A DNA stretch of 64,000 nucleotides from Fibrobacter sp. UWEL (GCF_900142535.1 NZ_FRBE01000001.1:274623-338622), one strand, 5' to 3'; shown: positions 46,427 to 54,670, counted from the first letter of the stretch. Notes: generated from the letters alone by a model not told the origin. Numbers and translations: made by a program.

Positions 46427-48211
46427 TTAATCCTTTTTGGGCATCTGCACAGCGATGTGGATGTCCTGCAGCTGCTGCAGGTCAACGTCGCTGGGGCACT
46501 GGTCCATGGGGCTAGAAGCGCTGGTGTTCTTCGGGAATGCGATGAAGTCACGGATGGATTCTTCACCTTCCATAGTTGCAACAACGCGGTCCAGACCGAA
46601 GGCCAAACCACCGTGGGGAGGAGCGCCGAACTTGAATGCGTCAACGAAGAAGCCGAACTTTTCCTTAACCTGTTCTTCGGTAAGACCGAGGAGGCGGAAA
46701 ACCTTTTCCTGGACTTCGGGGTTATGGATACGCACGGAACCGCCACCGATTTCGACACCGTTGAGAACAAGGTCATAAGCTTCGGCGTTGCAATCCTTCA
46801 GGTTGCCGGAGAGCATCATGTCCAGATGTTCGGGCAGCGGGTTGGTGAACGGATGGTGCATAGCCATGTAGCGGCCTTCGGTGTCGCTGTATTCGAACAT
46901 GGGGAATTCAGTGATCCATACAAATTCACGCTTCTTCGGATCGCGGAGACCCTTGATGCGAGCAACTTCGAGACGGAGCTGACCCATAGCGGTAGCAGCA
47001 ATCTTTTCGGGACCTGCGATGAAGAACATCATGTCGCCGCACTTAGCGCCCACAGCGTCGCGGAGTTCGTTGAGCTGGTCGACGGTAAAGAACTTGCCAA
47101 CCTGGGTTTCCACTTCGTCGTTTTCCTTGACGCGCATCCATACGAGGCCCTTGGAACCGTACTTAGCAACGTAAGCGGTGAGTTCGTCGATCTGCTTACG
47201 GGTAAAGTCAACGCAACCCTTGGCAGCGATACCGCGGATCTTGCCGCCAGCGGCAACGCAGTTCTTGAACACGCCGAATTCGCTCTTGGCACCGATTTCG
47301 GAAACGTCATGGATTTCGAGATCGAAGCGGAGGTCCGGCTTATCGGAACCGTACTTGAGCATAGCTTCTGCCCACTTCATGCGGCGGATCTTCTTGGGAG
47401 GTTCGAAGTTCCAAACCTTACCGAGAACTTCGGTAACGAACTTGTCGAACATGCCCATCACGTCGTCCTGGTCCACGAAGGACATTTCAACGTCGATCTG
47501 GGTGAATTCCGGCTGACGGTCGGCGCGGAGGTCTTCGTCACGGAAGCACTTGGCGATCTGGAAGTAGCGGTCCATGCCAGCGATCATGAGGAGCTGCTTG
47601 TACTGCTGCGGAGACTGGGGGAGAGCGTAGAACTTACCAGCGTTCACACGAGAGGGAACCAGGTAGTCGCGTGCGCCTTCCGGAGTGGACTTGCAGAGCA
47701 CGGGAGTTTCAATGTTTTCGAAACCGTTTTCATAGAAGAAGTCGTAAACGGCGCGGAGGAAGCGGCTCTTGAGCATGAGCTTCTTCTGGATCCAGGGACG
47801 GCGCAGGTCCAGGTAACGGTACTGGAGGCGGAGGTCGTCGTTTTCCTTACATTCTTCGTTGGGGTCGTTAATGGCCAGGGGAGAGGTCTGAGCAGCGTTC
47901 AGGATAGTGAGTTCGCTGATCTTCACTTCGATGTCGCCGGTAGCCAGCTTTTCGTTGGCGTTGCCTTCTTCACGGGCATAGACCTTACCGGTAACGCAAA
48001 TCACGTATTCGTTACGGAGGGTTTCGGCATTCTTAATCACGTCGGCATTGTAGTCCGGATTGAACACAATCTGGGTCTTGCCATACTTGTCGCGGAGGTC
48101 CACAAAAATCACACCACCGTGGTCACGGCGACGGTCCACCCAACCACAGAGAGTTACGGTCTGGCCAACATCTTCCTTACGGAGCTGGCCACAGTTATGA
48201 GTACGTTTCAT
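46427..48211 (-). CDS. aspS: Aspartyl-tRNA synthetase
   Basis: 594 residues, bacterial-type class IIb AspRS. N-terminal OB anticodon-binding domain (LCGWVDRRRDHGGVIFVDLRD), class II motif 2 region AKCFRDEDLRADRQPEFTQID, bacterial GAD insertion (about 290-420) and motif 3 FGLDRVVA. The C-terminus ends with about 25 extra residues after the usual SPMD. Whether it is discriminating or also charges tRNA-Asn cannot be settled here. SD aaaggg before the ATG. Confidence 0.96.
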   Translation of the reverse strand: MKRTHNCGQLRKEDVGQTVTLCGWVDRRRDHGGVIFVDLRDKYGKTQIVFNPDYNADVIKNAETLRNEYVICVTGKVYAREEGNANEKLATGDIEVKISELTILNAAQTSPLAINDPNEECKENDDLRLQYRYLDLRRPWIQKKLMLKSRFLRAVYDFFYENGFENIETPVLCKSTPEGARDYLVPSRVNAGKFYALPQSPQQYKQLLMIAGMDRYFQIAKCFRDEDLRADRQPEFTQIDVEMSFVDQDDVMGMFDKFVTEVLGKVWNFEPPKKIRRMKWAEAMLKYGSDKPDLRFDLEIHDVSEIGAKSEFGVFKNCVAAGGKIRGIAAKGCVDFTRKQIDELTAYVAKYGSKGLVWMRVKENDEVETQVGKFFTVDQLNELRDAVGAKCGDMMFFIAGPEKIAATAMGQLRLEVARIKGLRDPKKREFVWITEFPMFEYSDTEGRYMAMHHPFTNPLPEHLDMMLSGNLKDCNAEAYDLVLNGVEIGGGSVRIHNPEVQEKVFRLLGLTEEQVKEKFGFFVDAFKFGAPPHGGLAFGLDRVVATMEGEESIRDFIAFPKNTSASSPMDQCPSDVDLQQLQDIHIAVQMPKKD

Positions 48212-48260
48212 TGTATTACCCTTTAAGTAAAAATTTTACGGGGGGAAAGATAGTAAAATA

Positions 48261-48470
48261 ATAGGGGCTAGGGGTTAGGATCTAGGGGTTAGGGCTGTAG
48301 GATGCAATTATTTTTAGAGACTGGAGGTTTGGTTCTAGGGGCTAGGGCCGCGAGATGCAAGCGTCGGTTATTTTTGGACCGTTTCATCTTGACATCTGTA
48401 CCCTATACCCTACACCCTATACCCTATACCCTAATCTCTAATCTCTAATCTCTAGTTTCTATTCTCTAGG
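48261..48470. repeat. Inverted arrays of degenerate heptamers
   Basis: Left arm: taggggc taggggt taggatc taggggt tagggct (from 48262), then tagagac tggaggt ttggttc taggggc tagggcc. Right arm (48399-48470): accctat accctac accctat accctat accctaa tctctaa tctctaa tctctag. The arms are complementary in type (TAGGG against CCCTA), so they form a large imperfect hairpin. gatgcaa occurs twice (48301 and 48354). It fills the U32-aspS spacer. Confidence 0.7.
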
Positions 48471-51035
48471 TTATTTCTTGCGGTCTTGCCAGGTGTTTTC
48501 ATTGAAAAGCTGGCCTTCGCTGAGGCCATACTTCTCCTGGATGCCGGCCTGACGGATGGCGTCGTCGATGGAAATCTTCCCGCGGATAGCCTGAGTATAG
48601 ATTAGCACCTTCTGTCGGACGGTTTCTGGGTCTTCCTGCAGCATTTCCAGACGGAAGCTGTTCACGCCTGCTGCTCTTAGCTGGGGGAGGAGCTTGAGGG
48701 CGGACTGAGGGCGGCCTACGAACAACGTATTGCGGCATTCGGCGTCGGACTGCAGGAAATGTTTTTCTCCCTTGTGGTCCAGAATTTCCACCTTGTGCTG
48801 GGTACAGATCTTGCCGCATTCTGGGAAGCGGCGTCCTGTGGTAAGCCCGCGGGCAAAGGCGCAGTATTCGGAATGGAAAGCGGGCATATACTGGTGGAGG
48901 GTCAGCTCCAGACGGCTGCCGTCAATGCTATCCAGCAAGTCGAAAAGCTGCACGCTGTTCAAGTCCCAAGAAGGATGGAGCGTCTGGAGGCCTTGTGCCA
49001 AAAGCCAGTCGTAGCTTGCACTGTTGGCTGCGTTCAGGCTGTAATCGCCGTGGAGCGGGATTCCGCTGTCCTTCAGAATGGAAAGCGCGCCTAGATTGCG
49101 AACAAGTGCGAAGTCGGGACACAGTTCCAGAATCTTCTTGAGGTAATGGTTTTCGCCGGGCTTGTGAATGCGGAGGGTTGCCATACCCGCCTTGAATCCA
49201 AGGTCACGAATCTGCTGGAGCGGTTCGTCGTATTTGACGCCCCAGTCGAAGTCCATGATGATGTTGTCGATGTCCAGACCGCGAAGGGCTGCGATTTGCT
49301 GCGGGTTACGAACCAGAACGGAGATGTTAAGCCCCTCGGCAGGCTCGGGGACCTTGTTAAGGTTGCCGAGCTCAGCCGAGGCACCTTTGCGGATATCCTG
49401 CAGGAACTTTTTCCCGCGGGATGCGCTAATCTTAAGGTCATGCCATGCGAGGCGTGCTTCGTCCAGCTTTTGCACTGCTTGCTGGCGCAGGGTTCTCAGG
49501 ACTTTTCCCGGAATAAAAGGCGTTCCCTGGATGGAAATTTCCAGATGTCCCAATTCGTAGGCGGTGGCGGAAAGTCCACCTAGTTCCTTGCGGGCCAATC
49601 CCTCGATGTCTCCGGCGTTCTTGGCCTGCTCCAAAGCGGTTTCACTCTGGACTTCCGCGACGCACTTACCCGAGCCAGATGGAATCCGAATCTTGAGTTT
49701 TAATAAATCACCGACGGAACCTTCCAGCAGCATATTCACAGGAGTTTTTACTTCCTGAGATCGGTCCGTGAAGGTCTTGCGCAATTCCTTTTCCAAGGCG
49801 GGGGAGTCATTGCGGAAAACGTCCATGCCCTTGGCAATCTTTCGGGTGTCGAAGTCTCGACCAAAGTCCAGACGCAGCAGGGGGCCAAGGCCGCGCATGC
49901 CGTCACCCCGCTTGTTGTGGGCGTTCTTCACGATTTCGGCACTGTAGAGGCGGCTGCCCAGGCTTACACCAAAGCGGTTGTCTTCGATGAGGATGCCATC
50001 GCCAGGATAGGGGAGGCCGTCATCCAAAAATTGGGAAATGAATTTGTCGCTCAGTTCAACGAAGACGGAACTGCGTTCCACCTTGGCCACGCGGCCCAGG
50101 TAAAGTCCGTGATGGTTGCTAAAGGTGCCGTCCACCAATTCCTGGTGGTTGTCCCCGTCCAGCCAGCCCGTGGTTAAACCGCGGGAGAACAACACTTCCA
50201 GCGGTTCCAAATCTTTTGCGTTCAGGTCGGCGACTGAATTGTCCAATGCCTTGCGGTAGGCGCGAGTGACTGCGGCTACGTATTCGGGGCTTTTGAGGCG
50301 GCCTTCCACCTTCAGGGATTCTACGCCCATGTTGGCTAACTCTTCCAGCTTGGGGAGAGCGCAAAGGTCGTGAGTGCTGAACAGGTACATGGCGTTGGTG
50401 TCACGATATTCCTTGCCGTCTACGTAAATGCTGTAGGGGAGGCGACAACTCTGGGCGCACTGGCCGCGGTTTGCGGAACGTCCGCCGAAGTTTTCGCTGG
50501 TAAGGCACTGTCCGGAATAGGACACGCAGAGGGCTCCGTGAACGAACACTTCAATTTCAAGATCGGTGCCTTTCTTGACTTCCGCAATCTGCTTGGCGGA
50601 AAGTTCGCGAGAGAGCACGGCGCGGTTAAATCCGATGGACTTTACCAGATTTACGCCTTCTGCACTAGCCAAGGTCATCTGGGTGCTGGCGTGAATTTCC
50701 TGTGTGGGGCTGATGGCGCGGATCAGGCGTGCAAGGCCAATATCCTGGATGATAAAACCGTCGGGCTCAAATGAGATGATCTTCTCCAGATATTCCGGAA
50801 GATTCTGCAGTTCTCGCTCGAAGACCAACACGTTCATGGCCAGGTATGTGCGTACTCCGTGAATACGTGCGTACTTGATCATGTCGCGTACATCGTCCAT
50901 GGAAAAATCTTCGGTACGGCCACGAGCGTTCCAATAAGGAACTCCAAAATAAACTGCATTGGCTCCGTTTTTCACGGCGGCTTCCAGCATTTCGCGGGTG
51001 CCCACCGGGAGGAGTAATTCTGGGGATTTATTCAT
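48471..51035 (-). CDS. U32-family peptidase-like / RlhA-type protein
   Basis: An 854-residue protein of the U32 family with the C-terminal DUF3656-type extension. Start: PELLLPVGTREMLEAAVKNG; U32 signature VFVHGALCVSYSGQCLTS; then GRSANRGQCAQSCRLPY with cluster-like cysteines, and LKVEGRLKSPEYVAAVTRAYR. E. coli relatives (RlhA, TrhP) are tRNA/rRNA hydroxylation factors rather than collagenases; that role is the better guess. The segment ASAELGNLNKVPEPAEGLN (about residues 550-568) is encoded by a REP-like palindrome pair at 49332-49385. Promoter TATCTTTA ends 5 nt before the ATG. Confidence 0.88.
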   Translation of the reverse strand: MNKSPELLLPVGTREMLEAAVKNGANAVYFGVPYWNARGRTEDFSMDDVRDMIKYARIHGVRTYLAMNVLVFERELQNLPEYLEKIISFEPDGFIIQDIGLARLIRAISPTQEIHASTQMTLASAEGVNLVKSIGFNRAVLSRELSAKQIAEVKKGTDLEIEVFVHGALCVSYSGQCLTSENFGGRSANRGQCAQSCRLPYSIYVDGKEYRDTNAMYLFSTHDLCALPKLEELANMGVESLKVEGRLKSPEYVAAVTRAYRKALDNSVADLNAKDLEPLEVLFSRGLTTGWLDGDNHQELVDGTFSNHHGLYLGRVAKVERSSVFVELSDKFISQFLDDGLPYPGDGILIEDNRFGVSLGSRLYSAEIVKNAHNKRGDGMRGLGPLLRLDFGRDFDTRKIAKGMDVFRNDSPALEKELRKTFTDRSQEVKTPVNMLLEGSVGDLLKLKIRIPSGSGKCVAEVQSETALEQAKNAGDIEGLARKELGGLSATAYELGHLEISIQGTPFIPGKVLRTLRQQAVQKLDEARLAWHDLKISASRGKKFLQDIRKGASAELGNLNKVPEPAEGLNISVLVRNPQQIAALRGLDIDNIIMDFDWGVKYDEPLQQIRDLGFKAGMATLRIHKPGENHYLKKILELCPDFALVRNLGALSILKDSGIPLHGDYSLNAANSASYDWLLAQGLQTLHPSWDLNSVQLFDLLDSIDGSRLELTLHQYMPAFHSEYCAFARGLTTGRRFPECGKICTQHKVEILDHKGEKHFLQSDAECRNTLFVGRPQSALKLLPQLRAAGVNSFRLEMLQEDPETVRQKVLIYTQAIRGKISIDDAIRQAGIQEKYGLSEGQLFNENTWQDRKK
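49332..49385 (-). repeat. REP-like palindrome pair inserted in frame in U32 gene
   Basis: CCCCTCGGCAGGCTCGGGG then accttgttaaggt and TTGCCGAGCTCAGCCGAGG. The first half matches the intergenic copy at 24012. It adds about 18 residues in frame. Confidence 0.7.
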
Positions 51036-51040
51036 ATTCC

Positions 51041-51048
51041 TAAAGATA
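51041..51048 (-). promoter_or_regulatory. -7 box TATCTTTA for U32 gene
   Basis: Minus strand, 5 nt (ggaat) before the ATG at 51035. Confidence 0.5.
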
Positions 51049-51066
51049 GAAAAGCCTGTATTTATT

Positions 51067-51074
51067 TAAATTTG
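51067..51074 (+). promoter_or_regulatory. -7 box TAAATTTG for small lipoprotein (leaderless)
   Basis: An exact TAnnTTTG; only 4 nt (cgac) before the ATG. Divergent from the U32 promoter within 35 bp. Confidence 0.6.
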
Positions 51075-51078
51075 CGAC

Positions 51079-51315
51079 ATGACCTTTAGAGAAACAAATC
51101 ATTTCAGTAAGATTCTGCTGGCTTTTGCACTTCTTTCCCTCTTCGCCTTTTGTTCCTGCTCGGACGAGCAGGCCCAGATGGAGATATCAAGGCTACAAGC
51201 GGAAAACGAAGGTCTTCGCGCCCAGATAGATTCCCTGGAATCGGTCCTTACCACCAAGCAGGCTCAGGGGGATTCCGTGAAAAAGTCCCTGCAGAGTCTG
51301 GATATGGGCATTTAA
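51079..51315 (+). CDS. Small coiled-coil lipoprotein
   Basis: 78 residues: signal peptide (about 1-27) with lipobox near LFAFCSCSD, then a heptad-patterned helix (EISRLQAENEGLRAQIDSLE) ending at residue 78. It resembles Lpp-like small coiled-coil lipoproteins in layout only. Probably tethered to the membrane and oligomeric. Upstream box TAAATTTG implies a leaderless message. Confidence 0.75.
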   Translation: MTFRETNHFSKILLAFALLSLFAFCSCSDEQAQMEISRLQAENEGLRAQIDSLESVLTTKQAQGDSVKKSLQSLDMGI

Positions 51316-51373
51316 CTGCTCAATTAACTGCACTAAATGGCAGTTTCTTGAATCGTTTTCAAATTCTTTTTTA

Positions 51374-51381
51374 TATATTTG
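51374..51381 (+). promoter_or_regulatory. -7 box TATATTTG for structured RNA
   Basis: An exact TAnnTTTG; start point expected near 51387, exactly where the outermost helix begins. Confidence 0.6.
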
Positions 51382-51386
51382 CGCCC

Positions 51387-51625
51387 GTGGCTGATAGGTA
51401 CGTCGCCAAGGCGACTACCAAACTCTCAAAGCTTCGCAGGCCCAATTTGCCCGAAGCCTTATCGCCGTCAAGCCTCTATGGAGGCGCTAGTAAGATGGCT
51501 TTAAGCTAGATCGGAGACTCACCGAGCCCCAAGGTCCGAGTATCTGCAGATACCCCGACCGCCATGCGCCGTTGACTCTAAGACCGATCCCCTAAACACA
51601 CTACAGCCACCCCGCTTGCAGGTCT
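51387..51625 (+). ncRNA. Candidate structured RNA of unknown class
   Basis: No ORF fits. The ends pair: GTGGCTG (51387-51393) with CAGCCAC (51604-51610). Inside are GGTAcGTCGCC-aa-GGCGACTACC (51397-51419), GCTTCG/CGAAGC (51431-51436 with 51452-51457) and GCCTC/GAGGC (51472-51476 with 51481-51485). A long-range helix GATCGG/CCGATC (51509-51514 with 51584-51589) encloses GGTC-cga-GTATCTGCAGATAC-ccc-GACC (51533-51560). After the closing helix comes GCAGG..CCTGC with ctttttc. A TATATTTG box lies 6 nt upstream. It could be a free RNA or the leader of the gene at 51674. It lacks signatures of tmRNA, RNase P, SRP or 6S that I know. Confidence 0.6.
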
Positions 51626-51673
51626 TTTTCCAGCCTGCCTGTGTGGTCAACCCTTACTTATGAGGTGCCCCGA

Positions 51674-52348
51674 ATGGAACAACACATCGCTCTCGCACTG
51701 GCCATCGTTGCCGTAGTGCTCAGCATCGTTATCCTGTCTAAGGTTAACAAACTCCTTACTATGCTTCGTACCCCGATTTTCAAGAAGCTCACACCGGACA
51801 TGAACTTGAAGCCCAATTCCCGTCGCCCGATCAGCGCACAGGAAATGACTCAGCGCGGTGAACGCAACAACAAGGAAAATCAGAAGAAGGAAAATAAGGA
51901 ACGTCCTGCAAAGGAAAATCGCGAAAATAAGGCCGCAGCTCCTGCACAGCAGCCTGCCGCTAACCGCGATCGCAATGAACAGCGTAACGACCGTGGCAAC
52001 CGCCGTGACCGCCGTGAAGGCCGTCCGGAACGTCCCCGTCGCGAATTCAACGCTAACGCTGCCGCCGCAGCACCTGCAGAAGCAGCCGCTCCCGTAGCAG
52101 CTGAAGCTCCGGTCGCCGCCGCAGCTCCTGCCGAAGCTCCTGCAGCTGAAGCACGCCGTCCCCTCGCTCCGCGCATTCCGGTTGAAACCCCGGCCGCTCC
52201 TGTAGCTCCGGTTGCTGCTCCTGCTGCACCCGCTGTTGCTGATGACGATATCGCTCCGGTTGAAACCACTTTTGATCCGTCCAAGGTTCGTTATGGCCGT
52301 CGCAACGTGATCAAGAAGGCTCCGGAACTCTCCGACGACGAAGCATAA
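51674..52348 (+). CDS. Membrane-anchored Ala/Pro/Arg-rich low-complexity protein
   Basis: 224 residues from ATG 51674 (gaggtg 7 nt upstream; an earlier TGG/GTG-type start lies in the RNA-like region). One N-terminal helix (about 4-25), a short folded part (TPIFKKLTPDMNLKPNSRRP), a charged Lys/Glu/Asn/Arg region (about 60-125, with NRRDRREGRPERPRREF), then an Ala/Pro/Glu-rich stretch (about 128-200) and a conserved-looking end FDPSKVRYGRRNVIKKAPEL. The basic region could bind RNA or the cell wall. No family recognised. The upstream structured RNA might be its leader. Confidence 0.7.
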   Translation: MEQHIALALAIVAVVLSIVILSKVNKLLTMLRTPIFKKLTPDMNLKPNSRRPISAQEMTQRGERNNKENQKKENKERPAKENRENKAAAPAQQPAANRDRNEQRNDRGNRRDRREGRPERPRREFNANAAAAAPAEAAAPVAAEAPVAAAAPAEAPAAEARRPLAPRIPVETPAAPVAPVAAPAAPAVADDDIAPVETTFDPSKVRYGRRNVIKKAPELSDDEA

Positions 52349-52387
52349 TTAGCTAGTCTAATTGGCACGCGCCTAAGCTTATAGCTT

Positions 52388-52427
52388 AAAAAGAACCCCG
52401 ATCCGAAAGGACCGGGGTTTCTTTTTA
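52388..52427 (+). terminator. Terminator after 51674-52348 gene
   Basis: Stem aaagaaccccgatcc / ggaccggggtttcttt with a gaaa tetraloop and T-run. Confidence 0.92.
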
Positions 52428-52469
52428 TTAATGTCATGCTGACGATGGTCAGTGTCCGCTTTTGGCTAT

Positions 52470-52514
52470 CAGCTTACGAGTCTCAGCTAGTAACTCATAA
52501 CTCGTAACTCATAA
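52470..52514. repeat. Degenerate heptamer array
   Basis: Ends taactca taactcg taactca taactaa in exact 7-nt register, next to the rpiA stop. Confidence 0.55.
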
Positions 52515-53204
52515 CTAAAATTCGATCAGTCCCTTGTCGGCGTCTGCGAGAATGACCTTGGTTGCCATATTGATGAACAGGCCGTGGCCTACGATACCTA
52601 CGATGTGTTCCAGGTCGCGAGCCAGCTTGTCGGCGTCGGCGATGGGAGCGAACTTTGCATCTGCAATGAGGTTGCCGGAGTCAGAAATCACCGGACCATC
52701 CTTACCGGGAGCGCCCATACGAACCTTCAGGTCGCCACCCAGCTGCTTTACCTTTTCGGTAACGACTGCGATTGCACCCGGGATGATTTCCAGAGGAACG
52801 GCGAACTTAGTACCGAGAACATCAACCTTCTTGCCGGAGTCAGCGATAATCACGTAGTTATCGGTCATGGATGCAACGATCTTTTCCAGCAGGTGAGCTG
52901 CACCGCGGCCCTTGATGAGGTTGCGGTTGTCGTCAATTTCATCGGCGCCGTCGATGACCATATCCAGATGAGAAACTTCGCCCATTTCCTTCAGGGGGAT
53001 GCCCAGTGCGCGGCACTGCAGGGTGGTGCTCCAGCTGGTAGAAACGCCAGTGACCTTAATGCCTTCAGTCTTGATACGTTCTGCAAGACGGTTCACCATG
53101 TGGGCTGCAGTACTGCCTGTACCGAGACCGACGGTCATGCCGTCCTTGATCATGTCTGCTGCCTTAACGCCAGCTGCCTTCTTCAGTTCGTCCATGGATG
53201 CCAT
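52515..53204 (-). CDS. rpiA: Ribose-5-phosphate isomerase A
   Basis: 229 residues from ATG 53204, which overlaps the FKBP stop (TAATG); an ATG at 53213 inside the FKBP gene sits directly on the SD and is less likely. RpiA motifs: GLGTGSTAAHMVNRLAER, DGADEIDDNRNLIKGRGAA (catalytic Asp/Lys), and KVDVLGTKFAVPLEIIPGA. Interconverts ribose-5-P and ribulose-5-P in the pentose phosphate pathway. Coupled translation with an FKBP isomerase is a chance-looking partnership. Confidence 0.95.
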   Translation of the reverse strand: MASMDELKKAAGVKAADMIKDGMTVGLGTGSTAAHMVNRLAERIKTEGIKVTGVSTSWSTTLQCRALGIPLKEMGEVSHLDMVIDGADEIDDNRNLIKGRGAAHLLEKIVASMTDNYVIIADSGKKVDVLGTKFAVPLEIIPGAIAVVTEKVKQLGGDLKVRMGAPGKDGPVISDSGNLIADAKFAPIADADKLARDLEHIVGIVGHGLFINMATKVILADADKGLIEF

Positions 53205-53848
53205 TAGCGCCATCTCCTGTAGTTTTCGGGGTTGTGTCCGAAGTCGTTGCCAAAATCCTGGTCGTCTTCGCCTTCAAATTCATCAAAACCGTCTTCGTTC
53301 TTGTCCGGAAAGCCGGTTTCCAGTTCCGTAAAGCTGGGGGAGTCGATTGCCACCACCAGAACGTCAAAAATCAGGTCCTTGCCTGCAAATGGATGGTTTC
53401 CATCTACGATGACCGTGTCCTTCCTGATTTCCTTGATGGTGTAGATCCCATCCGCTTCGTCTTCTTCGCTGTCATTGTCTAGATTCAGACCGTCAATGAA
53501 TTCATCGGCGGTTTCCGGAAGCTGAAATTCGCGGATATCATCGTCCTGGCACATTTCCAGTTCCATGCCAAGCCAGATTTCTCCGATATCCTTCAGTTCT
53601 TCCTTGGGAACTTCCATGACAAGATCTTCACGGAACGGACCGTAACCTTTAGCGGTAGGGATTTCCACAGAAAAGGAATCGTTGACTTTCTTACCGGTCA
53701 ATGCTTCTTCCAGACCGGGAATAATATTGTTATATCCGTGGATGTAGACAAAAGGATGAGTTGCAGGAACTTCCTCAAGGATTTTACCATCAAGTTCCTT
53801 CAATGTGTAGGCAATACTGACTTTCAGCTTGTCTTGAATAATTTCCAT
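53204..53848 (-). CDS. SlyD-like FKBP peptidyl-prolyl isomerase
   Basis: 214 residues. FKBP fold with the SlyD insert-in-flap arrangement: FVYIHGYNNIIPGLEEALTG, then KGYGPFREDLVMEVPKEEL, and after the insert VIVDGNHPFAGKDLIFDVLV. The insert-in-flap region carries an extra acidic stretch (ETADEFIDGLNLDNDSEEDE). The C-terminal tail is acidic (about 180-205) rather than His/Cys-rich, so a nickel role as in E. coli SlyD is unlikely. The promoter TTTG-N19-TATCTTTG ends 7 nt before the ATG. Confidence 0.9.
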   Translation of the reverse strand: MEIIQDKLKVSIAYTLKELDGKILEEVPATHPFVYIHGYNNIIPGLEEALTGKKVNDSFSVEIPTAKGYGPFREDLVMEVPKEELKDIGEIWLGMELEMCQDDDIREFQLPETADEFIDGLNLDNDSEEDEADGIYTIKEIRKDTVIVDGNHPFAGKDLIFDVLVVAIDSPSFTELETGFPDKNEDGFDEFEGEDDQDFGNDFGHNPENYRRWR

Positions 53849-53855
53849 ACGGGGT

Positions 53856-53863
53856 CAAAGATA
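53856..53863 (-). promoter_or_regulatory. -33/-7 promoter TTTG-N19-TATCTTTG for FKBP-rpiA (leaderless)
   Basis: Exact TAnnTTTG with a TTTG 19 nt upstream on the minus strand; 7 nt to the ATG. The best full match in the window. Confidence 0.7.
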
Positions 53864-53889
53864 GAATTTTAACCCGCTTTTTCAAACTT

Positions 53890-53933
53890 TATTTCATATT
53901 TCATAACGCATAATTCATAATTAAATTAAATTA
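53890..53933. repeat. Degenerate heptamer array
   Basis: ttcatat ttcataa cgcataa ttcataa ttaaatt, 7-nt register, in the FKBP-metallophosphatase divergent spacer. Confidence 0.5.
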
Positions 53934-53938
53934 CGCCT

Positions 53939-54667
53939 ATGCTTTACGGAATTTGCTCTGATATCCATTCCAATGCCGTTGCTTTCCAGGCTGTCCTGGA
54001 ATCCATGAAGGAAAATGGGGTGGAACGTCGTATTTGTCTTGGTGATTTGGTTGGTTATGGTGTGGATGCGGACGAATGTGTTCGTCTTGCCCGCGAAAAT
54101 ATGGATGTCTGTCTTATTGGTAACCACGATAGTGTGGCCATTAAATACGAATCCAGTACCGGTTTTAACCCCTATGCCAAGCAGGCGATTGAATGGACCC
54201 AGAGCCATTTGTCCAAGGAATCCATCGATTACATGCGTACATTGCCCTATATCTATGAGGACAATGATATTTGCTATGTGCATGCTTCTCCTCTGAGCCC
54301 CGCAGACTGGGTGTACGTTACGGAATTGGAAGACGCCCTGGATGCCTTCGACCACTTTAGCGGTCGATACTGCTTTGTGGGCCATACCCATAGTCCAGTA
54401 ATTGTGGCAAGCCGTCCTATGGCCATTCCCAAGATTTTAGACGAGTATGAATACACTATCGAGGATACGGAACGCCTTCTGGTGAACGTAGGTAGTGTAG
54501 GCCAGCCTCGAGACCGCGATCCTCGTTCCTGCTGGTGCTTGCTGGATTCCGAGACCAAGTGCGTCCGTCTGATTCGCGTGGATTACGACATCGCCCAGAC
54601 GCAGGAAAGAATGCGCAACGCCGGCATGCCCAGCTTCTTAATAGAAAGATTGGCTGTCGGAAGGTAA
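53939..54667 (+). CDS. Calcineurin-like metallophosphoesterase
   Basis: 242 residues with all metal-binding motifs of the family: SDIHSN (residues 7-12), GDLVGYG, GNHDSVA, a mid His in YVHASP and GHTHSP. The layout resembles the bacterial YfcE/PrpE-like group. Target could be a phosphoprotein, phosphodiester or Ap4A; not resolvable. It is followed by an inverted heptamer array rather than a terminator. Confidence 0.87.
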   Translation: MLYGICSDIHSNAVAFQAVLESMKENGVERRICLGDLVGYGVDADECVRLARENMDVCLIGNHDSVAIKYESSTGFNPYAKQAIEWTQSHLSKESIDYMRTLPYIYEDNDICYVHASPLSPADWVYVTELEDALDAFDHFSGRYCFVGHTHSPVIVASRPMAIPKILDEYEYTIEDTERLLVNVGSVGQPRDRDPRSCWCLLDSETKCVRLIRVDYDIAQTQERMRNAGMPSFLIERLAVGR

Positions 54668-54670
54668 TTA

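Noticed and set aside
46361..48226. 621-residue plus-strand open frame opposite aspS
   Set aside because: Shadow of AspRS; same reasoning, and it would start inside a REP-like element.
48390..48470. Telomere-like CCCTAA repeat or CRISPR
   Set aside because: Units are 7 nt and degenerate with no spacers of constant length; internal location in a bacterial chromosome.
48471..51035. Calling the U32 protein a collagenase
   Set aside because: Characterised close relatives act in RNA hydroxylation; protease activity is not supported by sequence here.
51387..51625. Assignment of the structured RNA as tmRNA, RNase P, SRP, 6S or a known riboswitch
   Set aside because: Closing helix resembles the tmRNA acceptor end, but there is no T-loop or tag ORF; RNase P, SRP and T-box core sequences are absent; size and branching do not fit 6S.
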